Positions 9,306 through 16,728 of a stretch of 49,525 nt of DNA are shown in pieces. The notes beneath the pieces were generated by a model. The model was not told the origin of the DNA, searched no databases, and saw only the letters and a program-made list of their open reading frames with translations. Made by a program: the position numbers and the translations under genes. Position 1 is the first letter of the stretch. Every line of letters starts with the position of its first letter. This DNA is from Bacteroidota bacterium (lineage in GTDB: Bacteria > Bacteroidota > Bacteroidia > CAILMK01), in contig JABDBQ010000017.1 in assembly GCA_013288555.1 (NCBI GenBank), positions 1 to 49,525 of the forward strand, written 5' to 3'.

Positions 9306-9584
9306 AGTTTTGAATTGAAGGCGCAAATTACAGAAAAAAACCAAAGGGTTAACCTGATTTGGAACAGGAAATGGACATTATGAAATTTGAAATTTGAAAA
9401 TTGGGTTTTGGCAATGATGATTTCAAATGGTTAAAAGAAATCAAGCTCGACGACTTTCCAAAATTGAAAATGTCTAAATGCTTATCGTTTACCAGTTTCA
9501 AAAAATTAAAACCATAGATTTTAACAATTTATATTTGAGATTGTTATACCTCAATATTTCTCATGCAGTATAATTACAACAAAT
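9306..9584. other. Intergenic spacer with a solitary AAATTTG repeat
   Basis: This 279 bp spacer separates divergent sucD and the small secreted-protein gene. At 9382-9404 it holds GAAATTTGAAATTTGAAAA followed by TTGGG, closely resembling the inverted-repeat arms around the IVP gene at 12782-13253. A -7-like TATATTTG lies at 9530-9537. No gene was seen. Confidence 0.45.
9530..9537 (+). promoter_or_regulatory. -7-like promoter element (TATATTTG)
   Basis: TATATTTG matches TAnnTTTG and lies 48 bp upstream of the TTG start at 9585. No convincing -33 element is visible at the expected spacing, so the call rests on one motif. Confidence 0.3.
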
Positions 9585-9911
9585 TTGAAAAAGAACTTTC
9601 TTAAACTAATGATCGTCGGAGGTATTTTGCTAACGGGCAGTATCACCGCTAAGGCGCAGATCGTCGTTGTTCGTCCACATGCATATATTGAAGTAGGAGC
9701 ACGTCCTGCACGTCCTAGTCCACGCCACTACTGGCGCGATGAAGACTGGGAATGGAGAGGAGGTGCCTATCAACGCGTTCCAGGTGGATGGGAAGAACGC
9801 GACAGGCCCGGAAGATGGCATAAAGGCTATTGGGGCAGAGAAAGAGGTGGCGAAAGATGGCATGGTGGCCATTGGGGAGAGGGGAGAGGCCATGGTGGTC
9901 ATGGAAGATAG
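9585..9911 (+). CDS. Small exported Trp/Gly/His/Arg-rich protein (WxxGxW-type repeats)
   Basis: This 108 aa protein has an N-terminal signal peptide (KKNFLKLMIVGGILLTGSITAKAQ). The mature part of about 84 residues is very rich in Trp, Gly, Arg and His, with spaced aromatic units such as YWRDEDWEWRGGAYQ, GRWHKGYWG and RWHGGHWGEG. This resembles the small secreted YXWXXGXW/WXXGXW-repeat proteins common in Bacteroidota and Proteobacteria, whose function is poorly known. The C-terminal GHGGHGR could bind metal, but that is an inference. The start is TTG at 9585; no in-frame ATG precedes the signal peptide. A good terminator hairpin follows 25 bp after the stop, so it is probably transcribed alone. 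Confidence 0.72.
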   Translation: MKKNFLKLMIVGGILLTGSITAKAQIVVVRPHAYIEVGARPARPSPRHYWRDEDWEWRGGAYQRVPGGWEERDRPGRWHKGYWGRERGGERWHGGHWGEGRGHGGHGR

Positions 9912-9936
9912 GCCGAAATATTCTTCATAAAAAAAC

Positions 9937-9966
9937 AAAATCCCTTTTTCGAAAGGGATTTTTGTT
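9937..9966 (+). terminator. Rho-independent terminator after the small secreted-protein gene
   Basis: Perfect 11-nt arms, AAAATCCCTTT (9937-9947) and AAAGGGATTTT (9952-9962), enclose a TTCG loop. The A-run on the left and T-run on the right allow termination on both strands. Confidence 0.8.
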
Positions 9967-9980
9967 TGTATGTCGTTAGC

Positions 9981-10000
9981 CTGATTCAAAGTCATTCTCT
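9981..10000 (+). repeat. 20-nt direct repeat, left copy flanking the lipoprotein gene
   Basis: CTGATTCAAAGTCATTCTCT recurs at 10716-10735 with one difference (A to G). The two copies enclose a segment of about 715 bp with one lipoprotein gene. The origin of the repeat is unknown. Confidence 0.6.
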
Positions 10001-10067
10001 GAAACATAAACCTGAAAAGTGGATGATGACCCTGTGATTACAAATCGCAGAAATCAGGGACATTCCT

Positions 10068-10562
10068 TTATTTTAGATATTCAATAAAATAACCTTCTTT
10101 ACTGTTTATCAGGTCTTTGCTGTTATATTTAAAAGAATTTAGTTTAACATAACTACAGCCATTCTTATCCGTATATGTTTGGAGATCATAAAAAATGGTG
10201 TCAGTTATATTATATGACCTGTATAAATAGAAAGTTTTAGTTCCGTTTAAACTTAATGAAATGGCGTCATTAGTACCAATTATATAAGCCTTTTCATTAG
10301 CTGGTAAATCCGTTCTTTTAATTATTATTAATGGATCTAGTCGCAGACCATTTACGTATTGATAAAAAAGTTTTAAACTATCTACCGAATGACCTGCAAT
10401 AGATGATTTCGACGTGTCGGTTAAGCTACTGTCGAATAATTCAATACTAAAGGGAACAATTCCAAGGTTTCCGTCTCCACAACCTTGCGGTTGCGGTTTT
10501 GGTTTTTTGCAGCCTGAAATCGACAAAATTATAATTGAAATGAACAAAATAAATGTTTTCAC
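10068..10562 (-). CDS. Small hypothetical lipoprotein
   Basis: This 164 aa protein starts at GTG 10560-10562. Residues 1-18 form a type II signal peptide with lipobox SISGC, so C18 would be lipidated. A Lys/Pro/Gln-rich linker (KKPKPQPQG) follows, then about 135 residues of mixed beta character with no motif I recognise. One Cys pair (CGDGN and GCSYV) might form a disulfide. It is a lone gene between a terminator and a gene-poor 925 bp region, flanked by a 20-nt direct repeat. Envelope location is supported; the function is unknown. Confidence 0.72.
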   Translation of the reverse strand: MKTFILFISIIILSISGCKKPKPQPQGCGDGNLGIVPFSIELFDSSLTDTSKSSIAGHSVDSLKLFYQYVNGLRLDPLIIIKRTDLPANEKAYIIGTNDAISLSLNGTKTFYLYRSYNITDTIFYDLQTYTDKNGCSYVKLNSFKYNSKDLINSKEGYFIEYLK

Positions 10563-10715
10563 GGTAACATCAATTAGACATATTTTTTATCAGTTAGAAA
10601 TTTGGTTTTATTCGATTTATAAAATAAGAGACGAATTTATGGATTAACTTTAAGGCAAACAATGTTCTGAAACATCATTAAATTACAAGATGACGGGGAT
10701 TTGTAATCCCCAAAT

Positions 10716-10735
10716 CTGATTCAAGGTCATTCTCT
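10716..10735 (+). repeat. 20-nt direct repeat, right copy
   Basis: CTGATTCAAGGTCATTCTCT differs from the copy at 9981-10000 by one base and lies in the same orientation. Confidence 0.6.
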
Positions 10736-11022
10736 AATAAATATTCCCGATAAGCAGGAGGCAAAATGAAATATACCATTTAATCTTAAGATAAAAAGTG
10801 AAACAATTTCAAAATTATTTTCCTTTATAACTTGTTCAATTAAAATAAGTTAAAAATTATTTTTCAAAAGTACCCACCCAGTTTGGCAGTTCACTATATA
10901 TGTACATAAAAGCAATTACGAATTATGAACCCGAAGGCTCAGCGGAGCTAATTACGAATTACGAGTTGGCTGGCGCGAGAACGATGCTTCTAAGTCCCTT
11001 CGTAGTTTAGTCACGGGATGCC

Positions 11023-11372
11023 CCCGAAAAAGTCGGGACAGGCGGGTCCCCGAAGAAGTCGGGACAGGCAAGCCCGGCATGACGGCTTCTTTGGCACATG
11101 GTCAATGGTATATGAAAAAGATAAATCCTCGTTTTTGGACATTCTGGCTTGATAATTTCCTGATATCGCCTGTTATTTGTCAATGAGTTACGTGTAAAAT
11201 ATTTAAAATCAATCAGTTGAAAATTGAAAAAATGAAATTTCCTGTTATAACAGGGAAAACACGTGTCCCGACTTATTCGGGAGGCCAGAATGATCAAAAA
11301 AGGGGTTTTGGCAGTAATTGGAACAAATCCCCTCCCGAGGAAGTCGGGACAGGCTGCCCCCTTACAAGGGGG
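11023..11372. repeat. Cluster of four CCCGANNAAGTCGGGACA palindromes plus a GC hairpin
   Basis: Copies are at 11023-11037, 11049-11063, 11267-11281 (opposite orientation) and 11334-11348. Each has 5-nt inverted arms CCCGA/TCGGG around a 5-nt centre, and the GACA extension (GACAGGC in three copies) sits always on the same side. A further stem, CCCCCTT (11357-11363) with AAGGGGG (11366-11372), follows. This looks like a dispersed short palindromic repeat family, comparable in style to REP sequences. No associated transposase gene is in the window. Confidence 0.7.
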
Positions 11373-11487
11373 ATTCCCTACTTTTATCATTTGTATTTAA
11401 TTTCCAAATTGCCACATTGCCAAATTATCTCATTCTTCTAAAAACCCCTAACTTGCAACCTTGTTTTCATTTTAAATTTATGAATTT

Positions 11488-12783
11488 ATGAGATACGAAC
11501 CAATTGATAATAAGCTATATATAGCAAACAGGCAAAACCTGGCCAAACAACTGAAACCCGGTTCCATTGCCATACTGGTTTCAAATGATTTTATGCCAAA
11601 GGGAGGAGATGGATTTTTCCCTTGGAGACAAAACCCAGATTTGTTTTACTTAACAGGTGTAGACCAGGAAGAAACCTTTCTGGTATTGTTTCCTGATGCA
11701 CCTTTGGAAGAATGGAAAGAAGTTCTTTTTGTACGCGAGACCAATGAAAAAATTGCGGCATGGGAAGGGGAGAAGCTTAGTAAAGCACAGGCTACTGTTG
11801 TATCTGGAGTCAAGAATGTACAGTGGAGCAGTGCATTTGAGCAAATACTGGCGCCCATGATGTTTGAGGCGCAGCATTGCTATCTCAATACCAACGAGCA
11901 TGCCCGTTATGTTTCAGATGCTGACTATGCCGAACTTAGATATGAGCGTAAAATAACAAATCGTTTTCCATTGCATGATTATCAAAGGCTTGCACCCATT
12001 ATGCATGATCTTCGGTCTATAAAACATCCTGTTGAAATTGAACTGATGAAACATGCCGCAGGCATCACAAAAAAAGGTTTTGAACGTGTCCTGAAATTTG
12101 TAAAACCGGGTGTGATGGAGTTTGAAATAGAGGCCGAACTCACGCACGAATTCCTTAGAAACCGTTCCCGCGGCCATGCTTACGAACCTATTGTAGCATC
12201 AGGGGCAAATGCGTGCGTGCTGCATTATGTCACCAATGATCAGGCCTGCAAAGACGGGGATATCGTTTTACTTGATGTCGGAGCTGAGTATGCAGGATAT
12301 GCTTCTGATATGACCCGCTGTTTCCCGGTGAATGGACGCTTTACAGCCCGACAAAAAGAAGTTTACAATGCAGTTTTAAGGGTATTTTACCTTGTAAAGG
12401 GACTGCTTCGTCCGGGAAGGATATTGAGGGATAATCTCGCAGAATGCCAACAGGCTATTGAAAAGGAATGTGTTGACCTTGGTTTGTTTTCAATGGATGA
12501 TATCAGGAACCAGGATAAAGCCAATCCGTTGTACCGCAAATATTTTATGCATGGCGTTTCGCACTTTTTGGGAATTGATGTGCATGATATCGGCAATCAT
12601 TACAAGCCTATTAAAGAAAATATGGTATTTACCTGCGAGCCTGGTATTTATATCAAAGAAGAAGGCATTGGCGTTCGTATTGAAGGGGATATGCTCATAA
12701 CAAGTGGCGAACCTATTGATTTTCTTGGGAATGTGCCGATAGAAGTGGAAGCGATAGAGGATATTATGAATGCGAAGAAGTGA
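11488..12783 (+). CDS. pepP: Xaa-Pro aminopeptidase (aminopeptidase P, M24B)
   Basis: This 431 aa cytosolic metallopeptidase removes N-terminal residues that precede proline. The N-terminal creatinase-like domain spans about 1-165 and includes WRQNPDLFYLTGVDQ. The pita-bread catalytic domain follows, with the two-metal ligand set D263 (LLDVG), D274 (ASDMTRCF), H359 (HGVSHFLGIDVHD), E384 (CEPGIYI) and E399 (VRIEGD) all present. The length and order match E. coli PepP. Translation starts at ATG 11488. The TGA stop (12781-12783) shares its last two bases with the left inverted repeat of the following IVP cassette. Confidence 0.93.
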   Translation: MRYEPIDNKLYIANRQNLAKQLKPGSIAILVSNDFMPKGGDGFFPWRQNPDLFYLTGVDQEETFLVLFPDAPLEEWKEVLFVRETNEKIAAWEGEKLSKAQATVVSGVKNVQWSSAFEQILAPMMFEAQHCYLNTNEHARYVSDADYAELRYERKITNRFPLHDYQRLAPIMHDLRSIKHPVEIELMKHAAGITKKGFERVLKFVKPGVMEFEIEAELTHEFLRNRSRGHAYEPIVASGANACVLHYVTNDQACKDGDIVLLDVGAEYAGYASDMTRCFPVNGRFTARQKEVYNAVLRVFYLVKGLLRPGRILRDNLAECQQAIEKECVDLGLFSMDDIRNQDKANPLYRKYFMHGVSHFLGIDVHDIGNHYKPIKENMVFTCEPGIYIKEEGIGVRIEGDMLITSGEPIDFLGNVPIEVEAIEDIMNAKK

Positions 12784-12813
12784 AATTGGAAATTTGAAAT
12801 TTGGGGCTGACGC
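12782..12813 (+). repeat. Left inverted-repeat arm of the IVP cassette
   Basis: This 32-nt arm (GAAATTGGAAATTTGAAATT, then TGGGGCTGACGC) pairs with the complement of 13216-13253 with a few mismatches. It starts inside the pepP stop codon and ends 6 nt before the ATG of the enclosed gene. Confidence 0.75.
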
Positions 12814-12819
12814 AGGCCA

Positions 12820-13185
12820 ATGAAAACTCTACAGGAATTAGATGTCGATAAATTAGCAGAATCATTATCCGATATAATCTGGAAGATATATGATAAATGG
12901 GATAATAAAGCTAAGTATACTATTGGTTTGCAGATAATCCGAGCATGCGATAGTATTGCAGCAAACCTTGTTGAAGGGTATGGAAGGTTTACAACTCCTG
13001 ACAGGAAAAAATTTTATTTGTATTCAAGGGGGTCATTCGAAGAAACGAAGTGCTGGCTGAGGGAATCTTTTAGACGCAACCTGATCGATGATGATGATAA
13101 AGAGAAGATTGTCAATATAATAAATGAATTAGGCCCAAAATTGAATGCATTCATCACCAAAACAACTAAAAGTAATGTTGTTTAG
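12820..13185 (+). CDS. Four-helix-bundle protein (23S rRNA intervening-sequence protein family)
   Basis: This 121 aa, mostly helical protein has the family hallmarks IIRACDSIAANLVEGYGR, FYLYSRGSFEETKCWL and a C-terminal helix IINELGPKLNAFI. The family (TIGR02436) was first seen as ORFs inside 23S rRNA intervening sequences of Leptospira and Coxiella and is common in Bacteroidota. Its molecular function is not established; the label S23 ribosomal protein is a misnomer. The gene sits alone inside a cassette of about 470 bp bounded by inverted repeats (12782-12813 and 13216-13253) that exactly fills the pepP-truA gap. It is apparently intact. Confidence 0.88.
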   Translation: MKTLQELDVDKLAESLSDIIWKIYDKWDNKAKYTIGLQIIRACDSIAANLVEGYGRFTTPDRKKFYLYSRGSFEETKCWLRESFRRNLIDDDDKEKIVNIINELGPKLNAFITKTTKSNVV

Positions 13186-13215
13186 GCTTATATCGGACTC
13201 TATGATTTTAATTTT

Positions 13216-13253
13216 GCGTAAGCCCAAATTTCAAATTTCAAATTTCAAATTTC
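13216..13253 (-). repeat. Right inverted-repeat arm of the IVP cassette
   Basis: GCGTAAGCCC is followed by four AAATTTC units. The arm is complementary to 12782-12813, with one more repeat unit than the left arm. It ends 1 nt before the TTG start codon of truA. Confidence 0.75.
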
Positions 13254-13254
13254 T

Positions 13255-14010
13255 TTGAACCGCTACTTCCTCCAAATCGCATACAAAGGAACCAATTATA
13301 ATGGCTGGCAGGTACAGGACAATGGCCTTGGAGTACAGCAGGTTATAAACGAAAAGTTATCCCTTCAACTTGGCGAAGAAATTTATTGCGTCGGCTGCGG
13401 AAGAACTGATACGGGGGTTCATGCACGCAAATATTTTCTACATTTTGATACCTCGAAAGAACTGACGAGAGAGCATGTGCGCAGGCTGGATATTTTTCTG
13501 CCTCCCGATATTACGGCTCAGAAATTATTTGCTGTATCTGCTGAGGCACATACGCGCTGGGATGCTTTGCAAAGAACATATAAATATATCATTACGCAGA
13601 AAAAGAATCCTTTTTTGCAGGAATATGCGGCCTATATTTTTGCTGATCTTGATTTAGAAATGATGAAAGAGGCTGCGGCAATTTTGCCGAAATATCACGA
13701 TTTTGAAGCATTGAGCAAGATAAATGTTCAAAATAAACATCATCTTTGCAATATAAATGTTGCAACGTGGAAAAAGCATGGGGACAAACTCATTTTCACG
13801 ATAACGGCAAATCGCTTTCTTCGGGGCATGGTGCGGATTATCGTTGGTACGATGCTTGAAGTTGGCAAAAATGAGATGACTATTGATGAATTTAAAAGAC
13901 TTATTGAGGGCAAAGACCGTGTGAAAGCAGGGTTTGCCGCTCCGGCGCAAGGACTTTATTTAACAGATATCATTTATCCTGACGGACTGATGACTGAGAT
14001 AAATAAGTAG
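13255..14010 (+). CDS. truA: tRNA pseudouridine(38-40) synthase
   Basis: This 251 aa cytosolic enzyme converts uridines 38-40 of the tRNA anticodon stem-loop to pseudouridine. The N-terminus YFLQIAYKGTNYNGWQVQ and the catalytic motif CGRTDTGVHA with nucleophile D52 are typical. The conserved RTYKYII and the later NRFLRGMVRIIVGTMLEVG segment are also present. The length is normal. The start is TTG at 13255-13257; there is no in-frame ATG between the repeat arm and the conserved core. The native start region may therefore have been replaced when the cassette arrived, although the first residues still fit the family. Confidence 0.93.
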   Translation: MNRYFLQIAYKGTNYNGWQVQDNGLGVQQVINEKLSLQLGEEIYCVGCGRTDTGVHARKYFLHFDTSKELTREHVRRLDIFLPPDITAQKLFAVSAEAHTRWDALQRTYKYIITQKKNPFLQEYAAYIFADLDLEMMKEAAAILPKYHDFEALSKINVQNKHHLCNINVATWKKHGDKLIFTITANRFLRGMVRIIVGTMLEVGKNEMTIDEFKRLIEGKDRVKAGFAAPAQGLYLTDIIYPDGLMTEINK

Positions 14011-14026
14011 GTTTATAGGGGAAAAT

Positions 14027-14159
14027 TTAACCGCAAAGAAAACTGAGGTATCGCAAAGAACGCAAAGAAAGGATGAATGTATATTGAAAGAAAATATAAT
14101 AGTTTTTTAGATTTTAAACTTTGCCCCTTTGCGTTACCATTGCGGCCTCTGCGGTTGAA
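14027..14159. repeat. CTTTGCG-rich imperfect palindromic intergenic repeat, copy 2
   Basis: The left half has TTAACCGCAAAG and two further CGCAAAG units (14052 and 14061). The right half has CTTTGCG (14127) and ends GCGGTTGAA. The halves are imperfect complements, so a long hairpin could form. It shares the CTTTGCG units and the GCGGTT end with copy 1 at 8251-8410. It lies just upstream of the ABC exporter start. Confidence 0.6.
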
Positions 14160-14176
14160 CGCCAAAATAATATAAA

Positions 14177-16000
14177 ATGAGTGACACAAAAGTTAGCGGA
14201 AAAGCATTGGATACCAGGTTATTGAGCCGGATTTTTGGTCTTGTTTCAAAATACAGGTTTATTGTATTTATTTCGATTATACTTACTGTAATTGTATCTG
14301 CTATTGCAACGCTTGTTCCGTTGCTGGTAAAGACAACCTACAATGCCTTTATCATGCATGACAATTCCAGTGGTTCAAAGGCGATGCTTCATTTCGGACA
14401 AAATATATTTGGCGTAAGCAATATTATGGCAGGGTTGCTGTTTTGCTGTGGACTTTACCTGGCCTTACTTATAGTTCAAACCGTTTTTTCTTATTTCCAG
14501 ACCTATTATACCGAATGGCTGGGGCAGCAGGCGATTTATCAATTGCGCAAACGTATTTTCAATCATATCATGGGTTTCCGTCTTAAAATGTATGATAAAA
14601 CTCCTGTTGGTACACTCATTACCCGTTCTATTTCGGATGTGGAAGCAGTAGCAGACGTTTTCAGCCAGGGACTGATAAGCATTATGGGTGATTCGCTGCA
14701 GATCATATTCATTCTTATTCTGATGTTTGAGCAAAGCCTCACGATGAGTTTATACAGCCTGGCTGTATTTCCGGTTTTGTTGTTATCAGCCTATATTTTT
14801 AAAGAGAAAGTAAAAGTATCTTTCCAGGACGTGCGTACACAGGTGGCCAAATTAAACGCTTTTTTGCAGGAACATATTACAGGGATGCAGATTGTACAGG
14901 TATTTAACAGGCAAAAAGTTGAAATGCAGCGCTTTGATAAAATTAATGAAGGTCATAAAGAAGCCAATATCAGGTCTGTTTTATATTATTCCATATTTTT
15001 CCCGGTTATTGAAGTGCTTCAGGCTATTTCCATTGCACTAATAATCTGGTCAGGTTCGCACCTGGTTTTGCACATGCAAACCGATACCGGAACCATGATC
15101 CTTTTTATCCTGCTCATCAATACATTATTCCGGCCAATACGACAAATAGCCGATAAGTTTAACACGCTGCAAATGGGAATGGTGGCGGCGGAGCGGGTTT
15201 TTAAAATGCTGGATACGGAAGACTCTATTCCTGATATAGGAATAGTCGAAAATAAAGAACTGAAAGGAGAGGTTGCTTTTAAAAATGTATGGTTTGCTTA
15301 TAATGATGAAGACTGGATTCTAAAAGATGTTTCTTTTGATGCCAAACCAGGCAAAATGCTGGCTATCGTAGGCCATACCGGTGCAGGGAAAACATCTATT
15401 ACCAGTTTGATTAACAGGCTTTATGAGCATCAGAAAGGAGATATACTTATTGATGGTATACCCGTTCAGGACTATAAACATGATGTATTGCGGAGCCAGA
15501 TAGCGGTTGTGTTGCAGGATGTGTTTTTATTCTCAGATACTATTGCCAATAATATCAGATTATTCAATGAAAATATCTCCATTGAACAAATGGAAGAGGC
15601 TGCAAAATTGGTTGGGGCAGATAGATTCATTAACAAACTGCCCGGTAGATTTGAATACCAGGTCCAGGAGCGGGGCGCCACGCTTTCTACGGGACAACGC
15701 CAGCTTATTTCATTCATCAGGGCATTGTTACAGGATCCAAAAATCCTGATCCTGGATGAAGCGACATCTTCTATAGATCACGAAACCGAAGAAATGATTC
15801 AACATGCAACCGAAGTGTTGCCAAAAGGAAGAACATCTATCGTGGTGGCGCACAGGCTGGCAACGATTCAAAAAGCGGACCTTATCCTTGTGATGGATAA
15901 AGGAAAGATCAAAGAATCAGGCACACACAGGGAATTAATTGCACAGGATGGCTTGTATCGAAAACTATATGAATTGCAGTTTACGGAGTTGGTGATTTGA
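14177..16000 (+). CDS. ABC transporter, fused permease and ATPase (MsbA/exporter type)
   Basis: This 607 aa half-transporter would form a homodimer or heterodimer in the inner membrane. Residues about 20-330 are a six-helix exporter permease domain. The nucleotide-binding domain follows, with Walker A GHTGAGKTS (about 399-407), Q-loop VVLQDVFLFSD, signature LSTGQRQ (about 503), Walker B ILILDEATSSID, and H-loop VVAHRLATI. All ATPase residues look intact. The substrate cannot be read from sequence; lipid or lipopolysaccharide-precursor export (MsbA-like) is the common assumption. It starts at ATG 14177 and ends 3 bp from the convergent lipoprotein gene, with no clear terminator between. Confidence 0.9.
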   Translation: MSDTKVSGKALDTRLLSRIFGLVSKYRFIVFISIILTVIVSAIATLVPLLVKTTYNAFIMHDNSSGSKAMLHFGQNIFGVSNIMAGLLFCCGLYLALLIVQTVFSYFQTYYTEWLGQQAIYQLRKRIFNHIMGFRLKMYDKTPVGTLITRSISDVEAVADVFSQGLISIMGDSLQIIFILILMFEQSLTMSLYSLAVFPVLLLSAYIFKEKVKVSFQDVRTQVAKLNAFLQEHITGMQIVQVFNRQKVEMQRFDKINEGHKEANIRSVLYYSIFFPVIEVLQAISIALIIWSGSHLVLHMQTDTGTMILFILLINTLFRPIRQIADKFNTLQMGMVAAERVFKMLDTEDSIPDIGIVENKELKGEVAFKNVWFAYNDEDWILKDVSFDAKPGKMLAIVGHTGAGKTSITSLINRLYEHQKGDILIDGIPVQDYKHDVLRSQIAVVLQDVFLFSDTIANNIRLFNENISIEQMEEAAKLVGADRFINKLPGRFEYQVQERGATLSTGQRQLISFIRALLQDPKILILDEATSSIDHETEEMIQHATEVLPKGRTSIVVAHRLATIQKADLILVMDKGKIKESGTHRELIAQDGLYRKLYELQFTELVI

Positions 16001-16003
16001 GGA

Positions 16004-16726
16004 TTAATTGCAAGCAATATTTGCGCTGAATACCCCGATATTATCGAATCTTACCTGGCATACCACTACATTTAATTTGTTGGTACCAACTTTAACATAA
16101 GCAACGCCGTTTTTGTTAGTATATGTTATGCCGTTTTGATCTTTGAGTGCGAAATAAACCTGCCCGTTACCTGGGTTACTATTGTTCGTTAAACTATACT
16201 TAGCGCCTTTTGTCGGCTTTTGACTGAATTTGACAGTAATAAACAACGTGGTGTCTGCTTTTTTTGAATTGATCTGATAATTGCCATTAGAACTTACAGC
16301 GCAAGAGGTAGTTAATGTAAAAGGACCCGAACTACCGTTGGGGAAAATGGCACCATTGTCAGCGAGGCTGCAAGTGGTGTCACTGATGACATTAACATTG
16401 GTAGGGACTGAATCACTGTAGCAATACCCTACCAGTATTTTTACCCAATAAATACCACTGTTTGCAATAGAAACAGACGCGAGTACTGGGTTGGAAGATG
16501 TTGAATAAAAGCCATTCGGGCCTGACCAAATATATTGTGCGTTCGAAGGTCCTGATGCATTCAGTTTTAAAGTGTCACTATTGTTGATAGAAATATTTGT
16601 CGCCTGAATGGTTGGTTTCCCTGGTTTTTTACAATCGGGGGGAAGACCGTCCTTCACACAGGATGAGGCATAGAAAATGATTCCTGTCAAAATAAATACT
16701 TGCAAAACAATCTTTTGGAAGCGCAT
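16004..16726 (-). CDS. Ig/PKD-like domain lipoprotein
   Basis: This 240 aa protein has a type II signal peptide (KIVLQVFILTGIIFYASSC), with C23 as the likely lipidated residue. Residues about 38-115 resemble an Ig/PKD-like sandwich (YIWSGPNGFYSTSSNP and NSGIYWVKILVGYC). A second beta-rich region to the C-terminus has no recognised family. ATG 16724-16726 lies 2 bp after the stop of the beta-barrel gene (16729-17754), so the two are almost certainly one transcription unit and may act together at the outer membrane. The function is unknown. Confidence 0.75.
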   Translation of the reverse strand: MRFQKIVLQVFILTGIIFYASSCVKDGLPPDCKKPGKPTIQATNISINNSDTLKLNASGPSNAQYIWSGPNGFYSTSSNPVLASVSIANSGIYWVKILVGYCYSDSVPTNVNVISDTTCSLADNGAIFPNGSSGPFTLTTSCAVSSNGNYQINSKKADTTLFITVKFSQKPTKGAKYSLTNNSNPGNGQVYFALKDQNGITYTNKNGVAYVKVGTNKLNVVVCQVRFDNIGVFSANIACN

Positions 16727-16728
16727 TA

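Larger units (their letters stand above)
10563..11487. other. Gene-free, repeat-rich intergenic region
   Basis: This 925 bp region has no credible gene; the open frames in it run through repeats. From left to right it holds the right copy of the 20-nt direct repeat (10716-10735), two AATTACGAATTA units (about 10914-10965), and four copies of a palindrome CCCGANNAAGTCGGG (11023-11348). A hairpin CCCCCTT/AAGGGGG follows at 11357-11372. The A/T-rich end leads into the pepP start. Confidence 0.65.

Noticed and set aside
11007-11390. A 127-codon minus-strand open frame in the region before pepP
   Set aside because: It runs through the palindromic repeats, gives a low-complexity Cys/Pro-rich product without family features, and has no start context.
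12782-13253. Interpretation of the IVP cassette as an rRNA intervening sequence
   Set aside because: No 23S rRNA sequence flanks it; pepP and truA do.
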